Assembly: GCA_963678705.1 (NCBI GenBank)
Contig: OY783207.1
Coordinates: 2,790,001-2,854,000, forward strand
DNA: 64,000 bases
From: Panorpa germanica
Lineage: Eukaryota; Arthropoda; Insecta; Mecoptera; Panorpidae
Direction: 5' to 3'
In this document: piece by piece, positions 1 through 11,880 of the stretch
Position numbering within the stretch: the first letter of the stretch is position 1
Layout of the letters: each line of letters starts with the position of its first letter
The notes under the pieces: generated by a model
Seen by the model: only the letters and a program-made list of their open reading frames with translations
The model's database searches: none
Told to the model about the DNA's origin: nothing
Translations under genes and position numbers: made by a program

Positions 1-189
1 TTATTTAACTATTATATGCATAAAAAAATCATTTTAACAACCAAAAAGCAGTTTAATAGGGAATTGATAAATTCATTTTCAAAGATACAGTCCCAATATT
101 TGCTAGTCCCTCATGTACTTCGTATTTTGCATTTCGTATTACCGAGAGATAAACTTTTTGCATTGACGGTACGTCCTGTACCTCCTTAA
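1..189. mobile_element. Right end of a TTAA-flanked MITE (family B), cut by window edge
   Basis: The sequence ends in CGTCCTGTACCTCCTTAA, the same right terminus as the complete copies at 31270-32000 and 37432-38169, and the preceding 180 bases match those copies. It keeps the CAAAAAGCAGTTTAATAG stretch that the 37.4 kb copy has and the 31.3 kb copy lacks. No coding potential is seen. The left half lies before the window. Confidence 0.85.
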
Positions 190-2456
190 CGCATTACCAG
201 GTCAATTATTTGTGTTACCTAAAATTAATAATTTTAACACTAGTTTACTCTTTCATGCGTTGCACTAATTCTAAGTTACTCTCCGGTTTTTAAGAGCTCT
301 TCGTAAATTTAACGGTTCATCAAATGATGTTCCCAAGAACACCTTCAGCAATGGACAGCACTATACGTAGTTATTTTGATTTACTTATTTATAATTTATT
401 TCTTAGGCTAGACTTCTGTTATGGCGGTTGAGCTTACTTACCCGGAGGAGTGTGTGAGGGGGAGAGGGAGAGTATTCACATAAGTCTCCTGCCCTCTTCT
501 TTTTCGTTTGCTTTTTTCGGTTTTCTGGAATTATTTCCTTTTAGTCTGCCTTGTCTTCTTTAAAGCGAATCAAATTTTCTAGTTTCTTGTGAAATTTGCA
601 TACCCGCATAGACATAACAGTACAATTTTTTATCTGTGCTGATATATAAAAGAGATGGCAATTCATAGCACCCAGTAAACATTTGGTGAAATAGAATGGC
701 TAGGTGAAGTTCTAGTCACTCGTACATTCTAACGTTTTACAAGTTGGAGCAACACACAGAAAATTTTAGTTCAAATTGATTCCCTACCTGTCTTAGGAGT
801 CGCTTTTATTCAACAGTGAGCATTCGTTGCGCGGTCTGTAGCTCATAAAAGAGACATTCCCTATGAACGACTTAATAGAAAACAAACGCGTTCATGACAA
901 AAAACTCATGAAAAGTAATAGAAATGAAATAGAATTTACTCCTACTGGGCAAGAAAAAAGGAAGATCCCATTAATAACTAAAGTGTTTAATTTTTAATAT
1001 TTCTTAGAATATTGTAACTTATTAAACAATAATTTGATAATTGAATCAGTGATGATCAGACAATGTGAATCAGATTCGTATAAAATTCGAATTTGATATT
1101 CTCAGACACGGACTCATTATCTGAATCGACATTTGAGCGATATAGGATTACTTACGTACGATAAAAAAGCGTAATCGTTTCGTCGTTGTTTCTGATCGGA
1201 AACTGAGGCTAAACTTTCAGAAGCAGAATGCATTTTGAAACATAATCGACATTACTACGATATGATTAAGACTTTTCGAATTCTTCTATGGTTACGTGCT
1301 TGCAAACATAAATAAAGTTATGCTAGTTATGCAACATTTTATTCTTCTAGCTTGTGGAATATAATAGGATTTAAATATGCGCTTGTAAAATACAGGAAAG
1401 CAAATAAAATTAGTTATGCAGTACACAGCAAGTACTCGTCTAGCGCTACAATACAGCGAAGGGTTTAACTCCCTATCACAATATTTTCATGTTGCTTTAT
1501 ATTATCACCGCTCCAAACACAATGCATATTATTATTGGCTTTATACCAAATGTTTGTTTTAATCATAAGTGAACAAAAGCAACTCTCGATTGGAATGTAC
1601 GTATTGTATCACTCGGCAACAGTGAAAAGATACGGGTGATATGCAAATTTATTTAAAAAATAATAAATAACAGAATTTGTGTTTACAAGGTAATCATACA
1701 ACAAATGTAACCAATAGCTGGGGGTATGTATATATGGGATCAGAAAACAGGGCTCCAAATTGTAAGGAGAAAGGGCCCTGACATCGTAGCAAACACATGT
1801 GACAGCCCGTATTCCACACAAGCCGTTCTGTATCTAACAATGCCCCTTGTTGTTGAAGTAAAGGATTGGGAATTGTGGAAGGGGTAAGAATACGTTAAGA
1901 TAAGGGTGCTAAATCGAGTTTTAGGACAATAAGTTATAAATCATAGGATAACACAGATGTTATAATAATCCTGTGTCATTTTCTATTCCGAAGAAAATTC
2001 AAACCAAAAATAGATGCAAACATGCAGAAAATAATCGTAAGGGTGTGTTTACACGTTTACAGATATAAAAATATTTGTCTACTTAAAATCAAGTAAATTC
2101 ACTACAGACTGTTTTGCAATAATCACAAACTAATATTTTGTGTCAAGTTAAATTGATTACGTACATACATAATCATGAACTTATCAAGCAGCGGAGTAGT
2201 ACACATAAGACAATATCTTCAAATATATTAGGAACTGTAAATTGTCAATTCCTTTTTATGTAATTTTATAACAATTTCACTATATGCACAGTGAGTTCTG
2301 TCAACTCCGTCTTTCAGAACGTTATCTATGGAGTTCATGAGCATATGAGCATTGTTTTACTGACAGACGAGCTTTGTACCAACTAAAAAATATAATTTCT
2401 TTACACACATATGGGGCAACGGGTAAATAAATAATTAAATATTCAACTTGTGTCAA
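190..2456. other. AT-rich non-coding stretch, nothing recognised
   Basis: No open reading frame with protein-like composition, no splice-bounded exon, RNA gene or clear repeat was recognised. The 70-codon minus-strand frame at 1609-1821 has no recognisable motif and is treated as chance. Confidence 0.5.
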
Positions 2457-3077
2457 TGATCTTATGTCCTATGTCTTAATTTCTATAAAAGTGTACTATA
2501 TATTGATAAAGTGGGTTAATAGAACCTCAAATGTTCAATTGTTTTTTAATAATTCCTTATATTTCAGGAGATATTAACAATTAAAAAAGTCATTTTGTCT
2601 CTTTAATTATTAAAGGGATTCAACGTTGTACACATTCCAGCTGCATGTGACATCACAAGTGATACCAATCTTACAGCTCATAAATCTCTGGTATATGTAT
2701 TTATATATCAAATATCAAATATTATTTACAGCTATTTCAAGGAACAATAATATTTCAATATTATGTCTGCCTTAGCAGGGTTAAATAAAATAAAAACTTA
2801 TTATTCTTTGGCTTGATTTGACTATTTCGACTACCAACAGCTACAAAACATTACCACAGCACCTAATCAAGAAATAACTGACGTTAAAATGCATTTCACG
2901 TCATATAAATATGGCCGACCATTTCTAGCACTAAAACTACAATTCAAACTTTTAATTGCTCTATCTCCGTCAACATTTAGATATTTAATAAAATAGACAC
3001 GCTAATACACATTTATTAACATCAAGTTTAATCAACAATTGAAAAATCGACCACTAAAAAATGAGGACACAAGCGAA
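2457..3077 (-). mobile_element. MITE family A, copy 1 (degraded ends)
   Basis: About 620 bp matching the better copies at 3991-4625 and 62036-62651, in the 62 kb orientation. The terminal repeat, normally TGGGCTTGTGTCCT, is mutated on the left (TGATCTTATGTCCT) and loses its last bases on the right (AGGACACAAGCGA). Internal landmarks such as TCTATAAAAGTGTACTATATA and ATTTCTAGCAC are conserved. Non-coding. Confidence 0.85.
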
Positions 3078-3807
3078 ATAAAAACGAGAATTTTTGTCAA
3101 AATGAGCGCACAAATCTCGCTACTTTTTAATCAACTTTATCTCTTATATTTCCATTTGCATAATGTTGTCCTTATTTCAACTTTATGAATTTATATTTAA
3201 TGCATTCTAGCTTTCTCATAACTCTCAGATTTTCAAAAGAAACTTTTCTTCTTCATTTCATATTTCATCCTTTTGTTTTAAAAACATCTAAATATTTTAA
3301 AATATATTCCGTGGTTTTTTGTTTGTCAGAGTTTTGTAATACTTTTACACCATAAGGCATTTTTTTATTATCATCATTACCTCGTCAGAGTCATGTTATG
3401 TCAAGACTGGTTGTCTGCGTTATTTTGTTTTTCGTCTGCTGCCAACATTGGCGTGATGAACATTACGGTTGTGCATTGTGATTACTATATATACGTATGT
3501 TGTTCGCTTTAAGAAGTGTGGAAAAGCGGGGGGAAGAAAAGAGGTAAGGATACAGAAATATTTGAGCATGTAGATGATGAAAACAGTTTGTTAATCACGT
3601 CTCTGTGTTTGTTATGACAAAAAGAAACAAAACCGAGTATTTTTCTAATACTGTCTGAAATACATTTGGTGGGAAAACTCAAGAACTAAAAACGTAGATA
3701 GGAGTAGATTAAGCACAGTTACATGTTTTAATATTCTTTTAACATAAACAAGTCCAAATTATAAGAAAAAATACGTTATGCGTCTTCAAGATGTACCTAA
3801 GACCCGT

Positions 3808-3990
3808 CGCACTCTGCAAGCGTATTTAAGCAACGTCGAATTCGGACGTAAATCGGCGGATTGGTTGAATTCTTTGCATGTGTTGTGTCACAATACGTAC
3901 ATACCACGTTCCGATACGCCAAATCAAACTTGTGTACTGTATTGCAGTTATTTTGCACTAACAAAATTTATCATGAGAGCAAACGTTTAA
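3808..3990 (+). repeat. Dispersed repeat E, left part, split by a MITE
   Basis: This segment and 4626-4672 together match an uninterrupted copy at about 35866-36119. Shared landmarks include GTAAATCGG, TTTGCATGTGTTGTGTCACA, CAAACTTGTGTACTGTA and TTTGCACTAACA on the left side and TTTTTATCGATACACCACTG on the right side. The 70-codon frame 3778-3990 runs across it but is not shared as a frame with the other copy, so it is not called a gene. Confidence 0.8.
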
Positions 3991-4625
3991 TGGGCTTGTT
4001 TCCTCATTATTTAGTGGTCGATTTTTCAATTGTTGATTGAAATTGATGTTAATAAATGTGTATTAGCGTGTCTATTTTATTAAATATCTAAATATTGACG
4101 GAGATATAGCAATTAAAAATTTGAATTGTAGTTTTAGCGCTAGAAGTGGTCAGCGATATTTATATGACGTGAAAAGCATTTTAACGTCAGTTATTTGTTG
4201 AGTAGGTCAGTGCTGTGGTAATGTTCTGTAGCTGTTGGTAGTCAAATAATCAAGTCAAATCAAAGAATATTAAGTTTTTATTATTTTTAACCCTGTTAAG
4301 GCAGGCATAATATTGAAATTTTATTGTTCCTTGAAATAGCTGTAAATAATATTTGATATTTTGATATATAAATACATATAGCAGAGATTTATGAGATGTA
4401 AGGTTGGTAACCTTACACAAGGATTGTGATGTCACATGCAGTTGGAATGTGTGCAACGTTGAATCCCTTTAATAATTAAAGAGACAAAATGACTTTTTTA
4501 ATTGTTAATATCTCTTAACATATAATGAGTTATTAAAAAATAATTGAACATTTGAGGTTCTAGTAACCCACTTTATCAATATATAGTACACTTTTATAGA
4601 AATTAATACATAGGACACAAGCCCA
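3991..4625 (+). mobile_element. MITE family A, copy 2, near full length
   Basis: A 635-bp non-coding element bounded by TGGGCTTGTTTCCT on the left and AGGACACAAGCCCA on the right, i.e. inverted terminal repeats of about 14 bp. It interrupts repeat E, whose empty copy is at 35.9-36.1 kb. Flanks are GTTTAA and TTTTAG, consistent with a decayed A/T-rich target duplication of about 4-5 bp. Short frames such as 4250-4456 recur with changes in other copies and are not conserved coding sequence. Confidence 0.9.
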
Positions 4626-5076
4626 TTTTAGTTTTTATCGATACACCACTGTTATGAAAGAGACTATTGCATTCTCTTTCATATCGCTAATGCGTATTAA
4701 AATTAGGAACTGGTTATTAATATTTTTAAAGATATATTTTGGTGTATATGTTATTAAAATTAATATACTTGAACCTGGAATTTTTTTAATATCTAAAATA
4801 ATACTAAAATATGCTTTAGTATTGTTCTATAATTTATACAGTTTTTAAAAAGAATTGGCAATTTGTTGTAAATAAACTATAAATATAGTTTTATAAGATT
4901 CTACTAGTTCTATTATGTCTGTAGTTTTATTAGGAATTGTATATTTTAATTAAACTCATGTGTGGTTCTTCAAATTTTAAAAGTAACACATCAGATTAAT
5001 TAAAATATACAAATCCTAATAAAACTATAAACATAATAGAACTGAAGTCTTATATATATATATATATATATATGAG
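4626..5076. other. AT-rich spacer with local inverted duplication and (TA)n
   Basis: The first 47 bases are the right part of repeat E. At about 4905-4955 and 4990-5045 the motifs GTTCTATTATGTCTGTAGTT and CCTAATAAAACTATAAACAT lie in opposite orientation, so TAGTTTTATTAGGAATTGTA and its near complement can pair into a long hairpin. A (TA) run of about 24 bp occupies 5050-5073, directly next to the TIR element that follows. No gene recognised. Confidence 0.6.
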
Positions 5077-5077
5077 G

Positions 5078-5671
5078 GTGACTACACAAGAAAAAAAGAA
5101 AAAAAGAATTTGTCTCATTTTGTTTTGAAATTACAAAAAAAAAAAAAGAAAATCTTTCGAAAATTGAAACACCTCAAGATGTTTTTAATTACCATGACCA
5201 CAATTTTTCAAATATTTTTGTTTTTATTTTTGTATCAGTAACTTAAATAGCACTGCTAACCATTACAACCACTAAAAATCCCAGAATGATAGTAGTTTTT
5301 ACACAAAAATCAATCCAAATCAATTTTTTCCTAAATTTTTTAAAGATTTTTACATTCTGTCCAATTTAACTCATCGTGGTGTAAAAAAAAAGTATGAACA
5401 CTACTATAGCAATTTTTGTTAAAAATTGGCACAACTCTTCAGGATTCCAAAATAGTATAATACTCCAGGAACACTAGCAATAAAAAAAAATTATGCATAC
5501 TATTTCTAAACAAGAACTAAATTTCATAAATTGTTGTTGTTGATAGTTATCACTTTTACAATACCCAAAATAAGTTTTTTATTGTTGAATGAATTAAAAC
5601 AAATGGTACAAACAATTTTTCATTTTAACAAATTGAGATAAATTTTTTCTTCCTTTTTTCTCGTGTAGTCA
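5078..5671. mobile_element. TIR element (family C), about 0.6 kb, non-coding
   Basis: The left end TGACTACACAAGAAAAAAAG is the near-perfect complement of the right end CTTTTTTCTCGTGTAGTCA, giving terminal inverted repeats of about 19 bp. The interior is A/T rich without a coding frame, as expected for a MITE. TGAG occurs just outside both ends but not in perfect register, so the target duplication is uncertain. No second copy was found in the window. Confidence 0.75.
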
Positions 5672-6802
5672 TGAGCAGGACCAGCCTCTGGTGCCCGCTT
5701 TTCGTTGAATTTTGGGACACCCTGTTCATATAAGTTCATAAAGGTTTCAATAATGTGGCAGTAATTTTTTATTATCATGGCATTGTGCTCCATGAAAATG
5801 ATGACGTGAAGATTATTTAACAGACAATACAGTCTAAATAAAATTCTTTATAGATTTTCCAGGACTCGCTTTCCTTCCGGTTACCGTCACCATTCATTTA
5901 GGGTTTTGTATTTTAGTTTTTTATTTCAATTTAACTTTTCCTTTTCCGACACATTCATATTTCTATATATACATGATATGATAAACATGTGAAAGGATAA
6001 AATATTTAAATATATTTTCCATTTTTCATATCACACATTAGCAAATGAAGTATTTTCCTAGGAAGTCATTTACAGATAAATTTTCAACATTGAAAACTAA
6101 ATTACTATGTTATCTCTCGCTTTCCTTAATCATCTGTCATTAGCACACGGCTGTCGTTCACCCAGAATTACATCAGGATAACTGAAATTGTCTTGCATGT
6201 GTAAATGTTCTTAATAAAAAGTACGCTTTCACTTTATCATGTGAACAAGCTTCTACTTTAATATTTATCAATACACGCTTACAAAATACTACTACTACAA
6301 ACTAGTTTTAGTAATACTAACGATAAATTTTATATTTCGAGCGTTGTCGTCCTGCAAAATATAATTCAAACTTTTGTAATAATATAAAGAAGATAAAAGT
6401 TTTAAGTGCATTATTTTAAAACAATAAAATCCTTTGCTTTACAGTAATACCAACTTAAATTATGCAAAAGAATTATAGTTGAAACATTTTTATAATTCAA
6501 CTTAAAGAAAAAAAAAAAAAAAAATAGAAACTCCAAACAAAAAGTAATATTTCATTAAAATGTTTTTAATCCTTCTATTCGTGCTTTTTCTCTGAACGTA
6601 GCAAACGTTTTATTTAACCCAAGTAAAAATAAAAACTTTTATATCTTTTTGAAGTTTGACGTTCATCTGTTTCTATCTTCACTTAAATGTTTGAAAAAAG
6701 TTTACATTGTATATCACGGAATGTATATATCTATGGTGCAGAGGCAACCGCATCAGGCGGCTCCGTAATGGGGCGACACAAGCAGCGAAATCAGGACACA
6801 TT
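5672..6802. other. Non-coding spacer; LINE-like 3' text at start
   Basis: The first 60 bases after the TIR element (TTTTGGGACACCCTGT) resemble text common in retrotransposon untranslated regions, a weak resemblance only. A 19-base A run lies near 6510-6525. The GC-richer stretch near 6738-6800 could not be assigned. Confidence 0.4.
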
Positions 6803-6969
6803 ACTCATTGTTTTGATATTTACTTTACGTTTTTATATTTATATTGTATATAACTAAATATATTATATATATGTTATATTTAAATCTAGATTTTAGGTGT
6901 TCAGAATAGGCCTTCGTTGTTACATTCGTGTTTTAATTTGAGGTTAGTTAATTTAGTTGGTGCGTTGTT
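6803..6969 (+). repeat. Dispersed repeat D, copy 1 left part
   Basis: Matches 8626-8755 (TTGTTTTGATATTTA..., AATCTAGATTT, GTGTTTTAATTTGAGGTTAG, TTAATTTAGTTGGTGCGT). The match resumes at about 7609 after an insertion, then continues to about 7785, parallel to 8750-8960. Confidence 0.8.
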
Positions 6970-7608
6970 CTTCTTCTTCTTCAGTGGCTCGACAGCCCTG
7001 GGTAGGCCCTGGCCTTCTAAAGAATTTTCCGAATGATTTAATTACTTGAGATTTCGTAACAAGGTTTTTTCCACGGAGTGGAATTGTTAGCACGACGCCC
7101 AACCCCCAGCCTGGACCACCAAGTAAACATTTAATGAAGTGCCCTATTTTGTGACGTTTCTATCACTATTTCACTTCAATTATAGTTCGCAACAACTTTA
7201 TCTTCATTTGTATTCCGACAGGTGGAGTGGTTCTGTCATCTGTATCCAATAAAACAGACATTTCATATGAAGAATTGTGAGAAACTGAACTATAAATGAA
7301 CTCTTTCATGACAAAATAATCATACGCATCTCCAATATGATGTCAAAGTGACTCCAAAATGTTTACTGGGCAGTCCCCTGATATAATCTCCAGGGGCAGA
7401 GTGCAGGGTTATACCCCCAGGCACTGGGTACCCATTTTAGTCGCCTCTTACGACATGCATGAGCAACATTGGGACTATTTTTTCACACCCGGTCACCACT
7501 CGGGAATTATAAGCAAAACCCAGATATCTGGCCCGGGGATCGAACCCGAGGACATAGTAGTCATAGTCAAGCATCAATGCTCTCGCCTACTGTGTGCCTC
7601 CGCCTACC
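6970..7608 (-). mobile_element. SINE-like element with tRNA-type head, minus strand
   Basis: An insertion of about 640 bp splits repeat D. Its flanks are TTGGTGCGTTGTT (6957-6969) and TTGGTGAGTTGTT (7609-7621), a 13-bp direct repeat with one mismatch, as left by LINE-driven insertion. Read on the minus strand, the head contains GGGTTCGATCCCCGGGCC, a good RNA polymerase III B box, preceded about 35-45 bases upstream by AGTAGGCGAGAGCATTGATG, an A-box/D-arm-like stretch. The tail is (GAA)n (6972-6981 as TTC repeats). The overlapping 90-codon plus-strand frame 7359-7631 is therefore a shadow. The length is large for a SINE, so a composite is possible. Confidence 0.75.
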
Positions 7609-7790
7609 TTGGTGAGTTGTTAGTAATATAAATTTTGACAGTTCGACAATTGGACAAAATTAAATGTAGAATAATTGAACTTTCCGTTTTTAAAAACAGT
7701 AATAGAAATTGTTATAAATAAATCATGCTGCAATTTGACAGATTATCTCATTTTGGAGGTTATAATAATACATAATATAGTTTTCAAAAT
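7609..7790 (+). repeat. Dispersed repeat D, copy 1 right part
   Basis: TTAGTAATATAAATTTTGACAGTTCGAC and the following bases parallel 8757-8960 (AGTAATAGAAATTGTT, TTTGACAGATT, GGAGGTTATAATA). The join with 6803-6969 across the SINE-like insert reconstitutes the order seen in copy 2. Confidence 0.8.
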
Positions 7791-8625
7791 TGAAAACAAA
7801 ATTAAAACAGTGCAAAATCTACAGCACGGCTCTGCTCTCTGTAGATGTAACTTAAAGGTGGGGTTGGTAACAGCATGTCCAGAACGACCCCTAGGATCAC
7901 TCACGCGACCAACATGCATTGTAGAATCAAATATGCAGTAAAATTGTACAATCGGATTGCTACGGTTCCCATGTTAACTATTACAGCGATCTGAACTCTT
8001 AAAAACCAAGCAATGTCGGTGGTTAAAGAAAATCTGCTGTGCTGAGGTCAGGTGTGCTGTTTAAAGTGAATTCATTTATATTAACTATGCTGCATCTTAT
8101 TCTAAGTTAATATCTTGTTTTCTGGTGTATATTTAACATCCATTTGGTGTGCACCACACGCGATAAACAATGCTGAGCAAATAATTATATAGTAATTTGT
8201 ATTTACACTTAGTCGCGATTTAGTTTATTTTAAAATTCAACCTAGAGCATTCTTAGTTCTTAGGCTATGCTTTTATTTAGTTTAGAAGGTCTTACTTCTA
8301 CGGGGATCGAGCTTCCTGACAGTGGGGTCCATATTTCAGCCTCTTGGACTTTTTCTTTCAGAAGCTTATACCTTTTTCTTTACATTTTCTATTTCATTTT
8401 CATTTTCTAGTTATGATTTATAATATTATTGTTTGTATATGTATTTTGTATCAAAGGTAAAGTATATATTGAAATTGTTATCATAATTAATAAATTATTA
8501 AAAATAGTTAAGACATTTGAGGTACTGAAAGCGATCTTTATTAATATATATCACATCACTCACATAGTTCGCAAAATGACAAGAAATACTTACGATTTTT
8601 AAATAGTATAAAGCCTCATTCGCAC
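7791..8625. other. Non-coding spacer, nothing recognised
   Basis: No coding region or repeat boundary was identified. The 88-codon frame at 7675-7941 overlaps repeat D and has no motif. Confidence 0.4.
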
Positions 8626-8965
8626 TCACTGTTTTGATATTTAATTTACTGTTTTTATTTAATATTGTAATCTAGATTTCAGGTTTTCGTTTAAGCAATC
8701 CTTTTCACATGCGTGTTTTAATTTAAGTTTAGTTAATTTAGTTGGTGCGTATGCATCGTTAGTAATATAAATTTCAACAGTTCGACGACATAATTGTATG
8801 TGAAATAATTAAAATTGCTATTTTTAATAACAATTAGTAATAGAAATTGTTTTCACTTCTATATTTTTCAAAAAGTGACATTAAACTTCTTTTAAATATA
8901 AATTCTACTGTATTTTGACAGATTGTCACATTGTGGAGGTTATAATATAATATAGTTTTTCTTAA
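8626..8965 (+). repeat. Dispersed repeat D, copy 2 (uninterrupted)
   Basis: Continuous version of the repeat that is split at 6.8-7.8 kb. It serves as the empty-site reference: GGTGCGT is followed directly by ATGCATCGTTAGTAATATAA, with no 640-bp insert. Confidence 0.8.
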
Positions 8966-10296
8966 TTTAATATTTTTAATTTACAACATTGGACCTTGTA
9001 AGGTTCTAAAAAAACTAAGAAAATTTAAAAAATAAATAAAAATAAAAATGGTATTTCCATATGCTAAACAATTTAAATTAAATTAAAGTAGTGAGTGGGA
9101 ATGATACTTAAACCTTTAAACGATATGTGTTAAAATTTCGTTACATTCCGACCATTAGCTTACGTGATATCGGAGTTCTTCTTCTACAGGGTTTTATAGA
9201 AATTACGAAATGGTTCTCAACCCTATTACCGATGAAAAATAGTACTTATTCTCCTACGTACTCACCATCTGTGCGAAGCGCTATTAACACCGTACCCAAT
9301 ATATTATATTCCATCGTATCTCACCATGTGGTGTTAAGTGAATGTTTGCAGACTTTTCATCCCCTACTCATCATCCCTGCACCCCAGCAACCCTCGTCAC
9401 CGTGTGTTCCGCGTTAATCCCCTACCGTTGCTTCCCCATGGGACCCCACGTTTGCGGATGACCCTGTGTTTGAGTTGTGGTCACACCACCGAGAGCTTTA
9501 CTCTGCTTTACTCTTTATTATCGTTACACACAACTAGATTTTAAGTGGAGGACATTTTTCGTTTTTCATAGACAAACTATTTCTACTTATAGAACATCCA
9601 TTTTCAACAAGAAAAAAACTCGCTTTCGTTATCTACGTTTAATGGATTAAAATGGTTTTTTACAAATAATGCATTAGTGAACAATTACTGGTATAATGGA
9701 CTTTATTGAATTAATCATGGAAATATATATAGTATAATAATGAACTGAGTAATTCCTCGACTACCAAATGTACAGATGTTACATCTTATTAAAATGTATT
9801 CTACTAAAAGTTTTATGTTGTTCAGCATTAGGAAGTAAATCTTTGTATGAAATTGAATCCAGGGCTGTCCTGAAAATAGAATTGCATAAGATTTTCCATC
9901 AGTCTTTTTCAGTTAGCGCTAACACACACTGCACACATTTTTTTGCTTTGTTTTAATGTTTATTAATGAACCACTGTATCATGTATTTATACACACACAC
10001 AAATAACGTGAGCTGTACCAAACCCTTTGTATTTGAATTCTGATATGGAATTTTGAGATTACGACGAAAACAGTATTCGAATTTTATCCAATTCAATAAG
10101 TTTATCTATATTATAGTTTTGTTTGCTCGCATTTATGGGTTATTTAAGTATTGCATCAGATAGAGGGTAAAATTTTACATATAACTGCAAATAAACTGTA
10201 AACTGGTGTATTAATAAACATTAAACTAAAAGTAAATCTCATGATAATGTCGGGTCTGAAGAGGAAGCGATAAAGGCAAAGAGAGAGATAGATGCA
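8966..10296. other. Non-coding stretch, nothing recognised
   Basis: Two overlapping plus-strand frames (9127-9417 and 9338-9544) lie in a slightly C-rich patch near 9350-9490, but neither shows a recognisable domain or splice signals. The rest is AT-rich with no clear structure. Confidence 0.4.
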
Positions 10297-10417
10297 GAGT
10301 GTAATATCTGTCTCTTTCTAGGCGAACCGCTGCTGCTGGCTTGATGATTGGCGGTGAGGTAGGGAGTAAGCAAGCAAGCAGATGCAGTCCTCGACTAGAA
10401 AGAGACAGAGGACACTC
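10297..10417. repeat. Imperfect inverted repeat / hairpin
   Basis: GAGTGT...CTGTCTCTTTCTA (10297-10320) is complementary to TAGAAAGAGACAG...ACACTC (10396-10417), separated by about 75 bases. It could be the ends of a very small TIR element or a transcript hairpin; no second copy was found. Confidence 0.6.
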
Positions 10418-11004
10418 GGCATATATCCTTTATCGTAGTATTCAGCCTCTTGTGCACTCTATTCTTATATCTCTGTACAGAACACTATGCCACATTTCCT
10501 ATATTTTACAGGAGAGAAGATTTAAGATGTTTTACTCTAAGTAAAAGTGGACTTGGTGTTATTTAAATGCTCCGCAACTCCGCCAATTTTGTAAAAGGAC
10601 AAGAACCCCATATGATTGCGCCAATAATCTCATTTTTGACATAGTGTCCTATACCTCCGACCCGCGTAGACAACATTCTCTGTGAACTTAAATTTTGAAG
10701 CTACAACTCATTGCCTGGAGATACATAAGATTCATTTTATATTAACATGTGTAAAAGCGCTATAACATATGATCACCAGCCTTTGCAACTCTGCATAAGG
10801 CACTAATATAATATATTCATAGTACCTTTTACAGTCCCTGAGCAACCAACGGCATTATTCGTTGAGTTTTTGTTTCTGCGATTCTTGAGATTAAATAAGT
10901 TTCATTTTTTTGCCACTTTTCTTATTTTTCATGAGAACCTACATTCGGAAAGTAGAGGTAATGAAACACAACTATTCCTGAAGCGGCAAGATCTCTCTCA
11001 CTGT
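10418..11004. other. Non-coding spacer, nothing recognised
   Basis: No exon, RNA gene or repeat was recognised. Confidence 0.4.
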
Positions 11005-11093
11005 GGATGGCACGCATAATCGTATTGTTTTGCTTTATGTTTCCCCACGCGTAGGAAACACAAAACAAAACCAAAGTGATTTGTGCGCCATCC
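11005..11093. repeat. Long hairpin, about 90 bp
   Basis: GGATGGC at the left pairs with GCCATCC at the right, and internally GTTTTGCTTTATGTTTCC faces GGAAACACAAAACAAAAC around a CCACGCGTA loop. The arms are imperfect but long. It lies in a locally GC-richer 200-bp patch of unknown origin. Confidence 0.65.
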
Positions 11094-11439
11094 AGGCGAA
11101 GATGACCAGACTGAGGAATTGATGCGTTCCGCTACCTCAAGCTACCGAAGTCAGTCCGCCCGACAATTAAGAAAATTTTATGATTTTATTTCCATAAATT
11201 TTAAAATTTATTGCCAATTTTTTCAAAAAATGTGTTCAGATAAGTTCTACTCGATTAGTTAAATTACTAGCGAAATTTGTTTTTTTTTAACATGCTAAGA
11301 TTTTTTATAAATTTTAAGTATTGTTTTCTGAATTGATATTTATTTTCAAGCTGAATTTAAATCAAGTTCTCCTTTCCTGTAGGAGAATCAGGTGACTGGA
11401 AAAAAAACGTAAACATACCCAATGACTTAACGGCGCCAT

Positions 11440-11880
11440 TCTTATAATATTAACAAGACTATAACCTTTATTATTTTTAATGAAAAACACATTTTTATTT
11501 TGACGGATTAAATATAGTTTTTAACGTAGCTTTTTACGCTGATTTCTATTTACGATTTTCTATTTCTGATTACGCTGATATTTATGACCAAAAAGGCTGA
11601 TATCTCGAACACCGTGACACTTATCTAAAAATAAATACAATTAAAAAATAATCGAAAAAAATAAATAAATTTTTACAAAATTAACAAGAGTATAACCTTT
11701 AAAATTTTCTATACCCCGACTTATGAAATTTTTGAATATTAACAAGAGTATAACTTTTGTAATTTTCAATAAAATGATGGAATCTTTTTTGACGATTTAG
11801 ATAAGTTTTATAACGTAATTTTTAACGTTGATTTCAAAATAGAAAACCATTACTAGATATCTTAATTCTTAAAATTTGTT
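11440..11880 (+). repeat. Diverged relative of the 19-30 kb satellite
   Basis: Contains the satellite landmarks in the same order: TATAACCTTTAAAATTTTCT, ACCCCGACTTATGAAATTT, AATATTAACAAGAGTATAAC, TTTTCAATAAAATGATG, AACGTAATTTTTAACGTTGA, then TTTCAAAATAGAAAACCATT. Similarity is clearly lower than between units of the main array, so this looks like an old dispersed copy rather than part of the array. Confidence 0.8.

Noticed and set aside
4250-4456. Similar short frames (HTFQLHVTSQSL-type) at 4250, 33733 and 62205
   Set aside because: All lie at the same place in MITE family A copies and differ by frameshifts, so they reflect repeat ancestry rather than a conserved small protein.
7359-7631. 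90-codon plus-strand frame
   Set aside because: It is antisense to a SINE-like element with a polymerase III B box and a target-site duplication.
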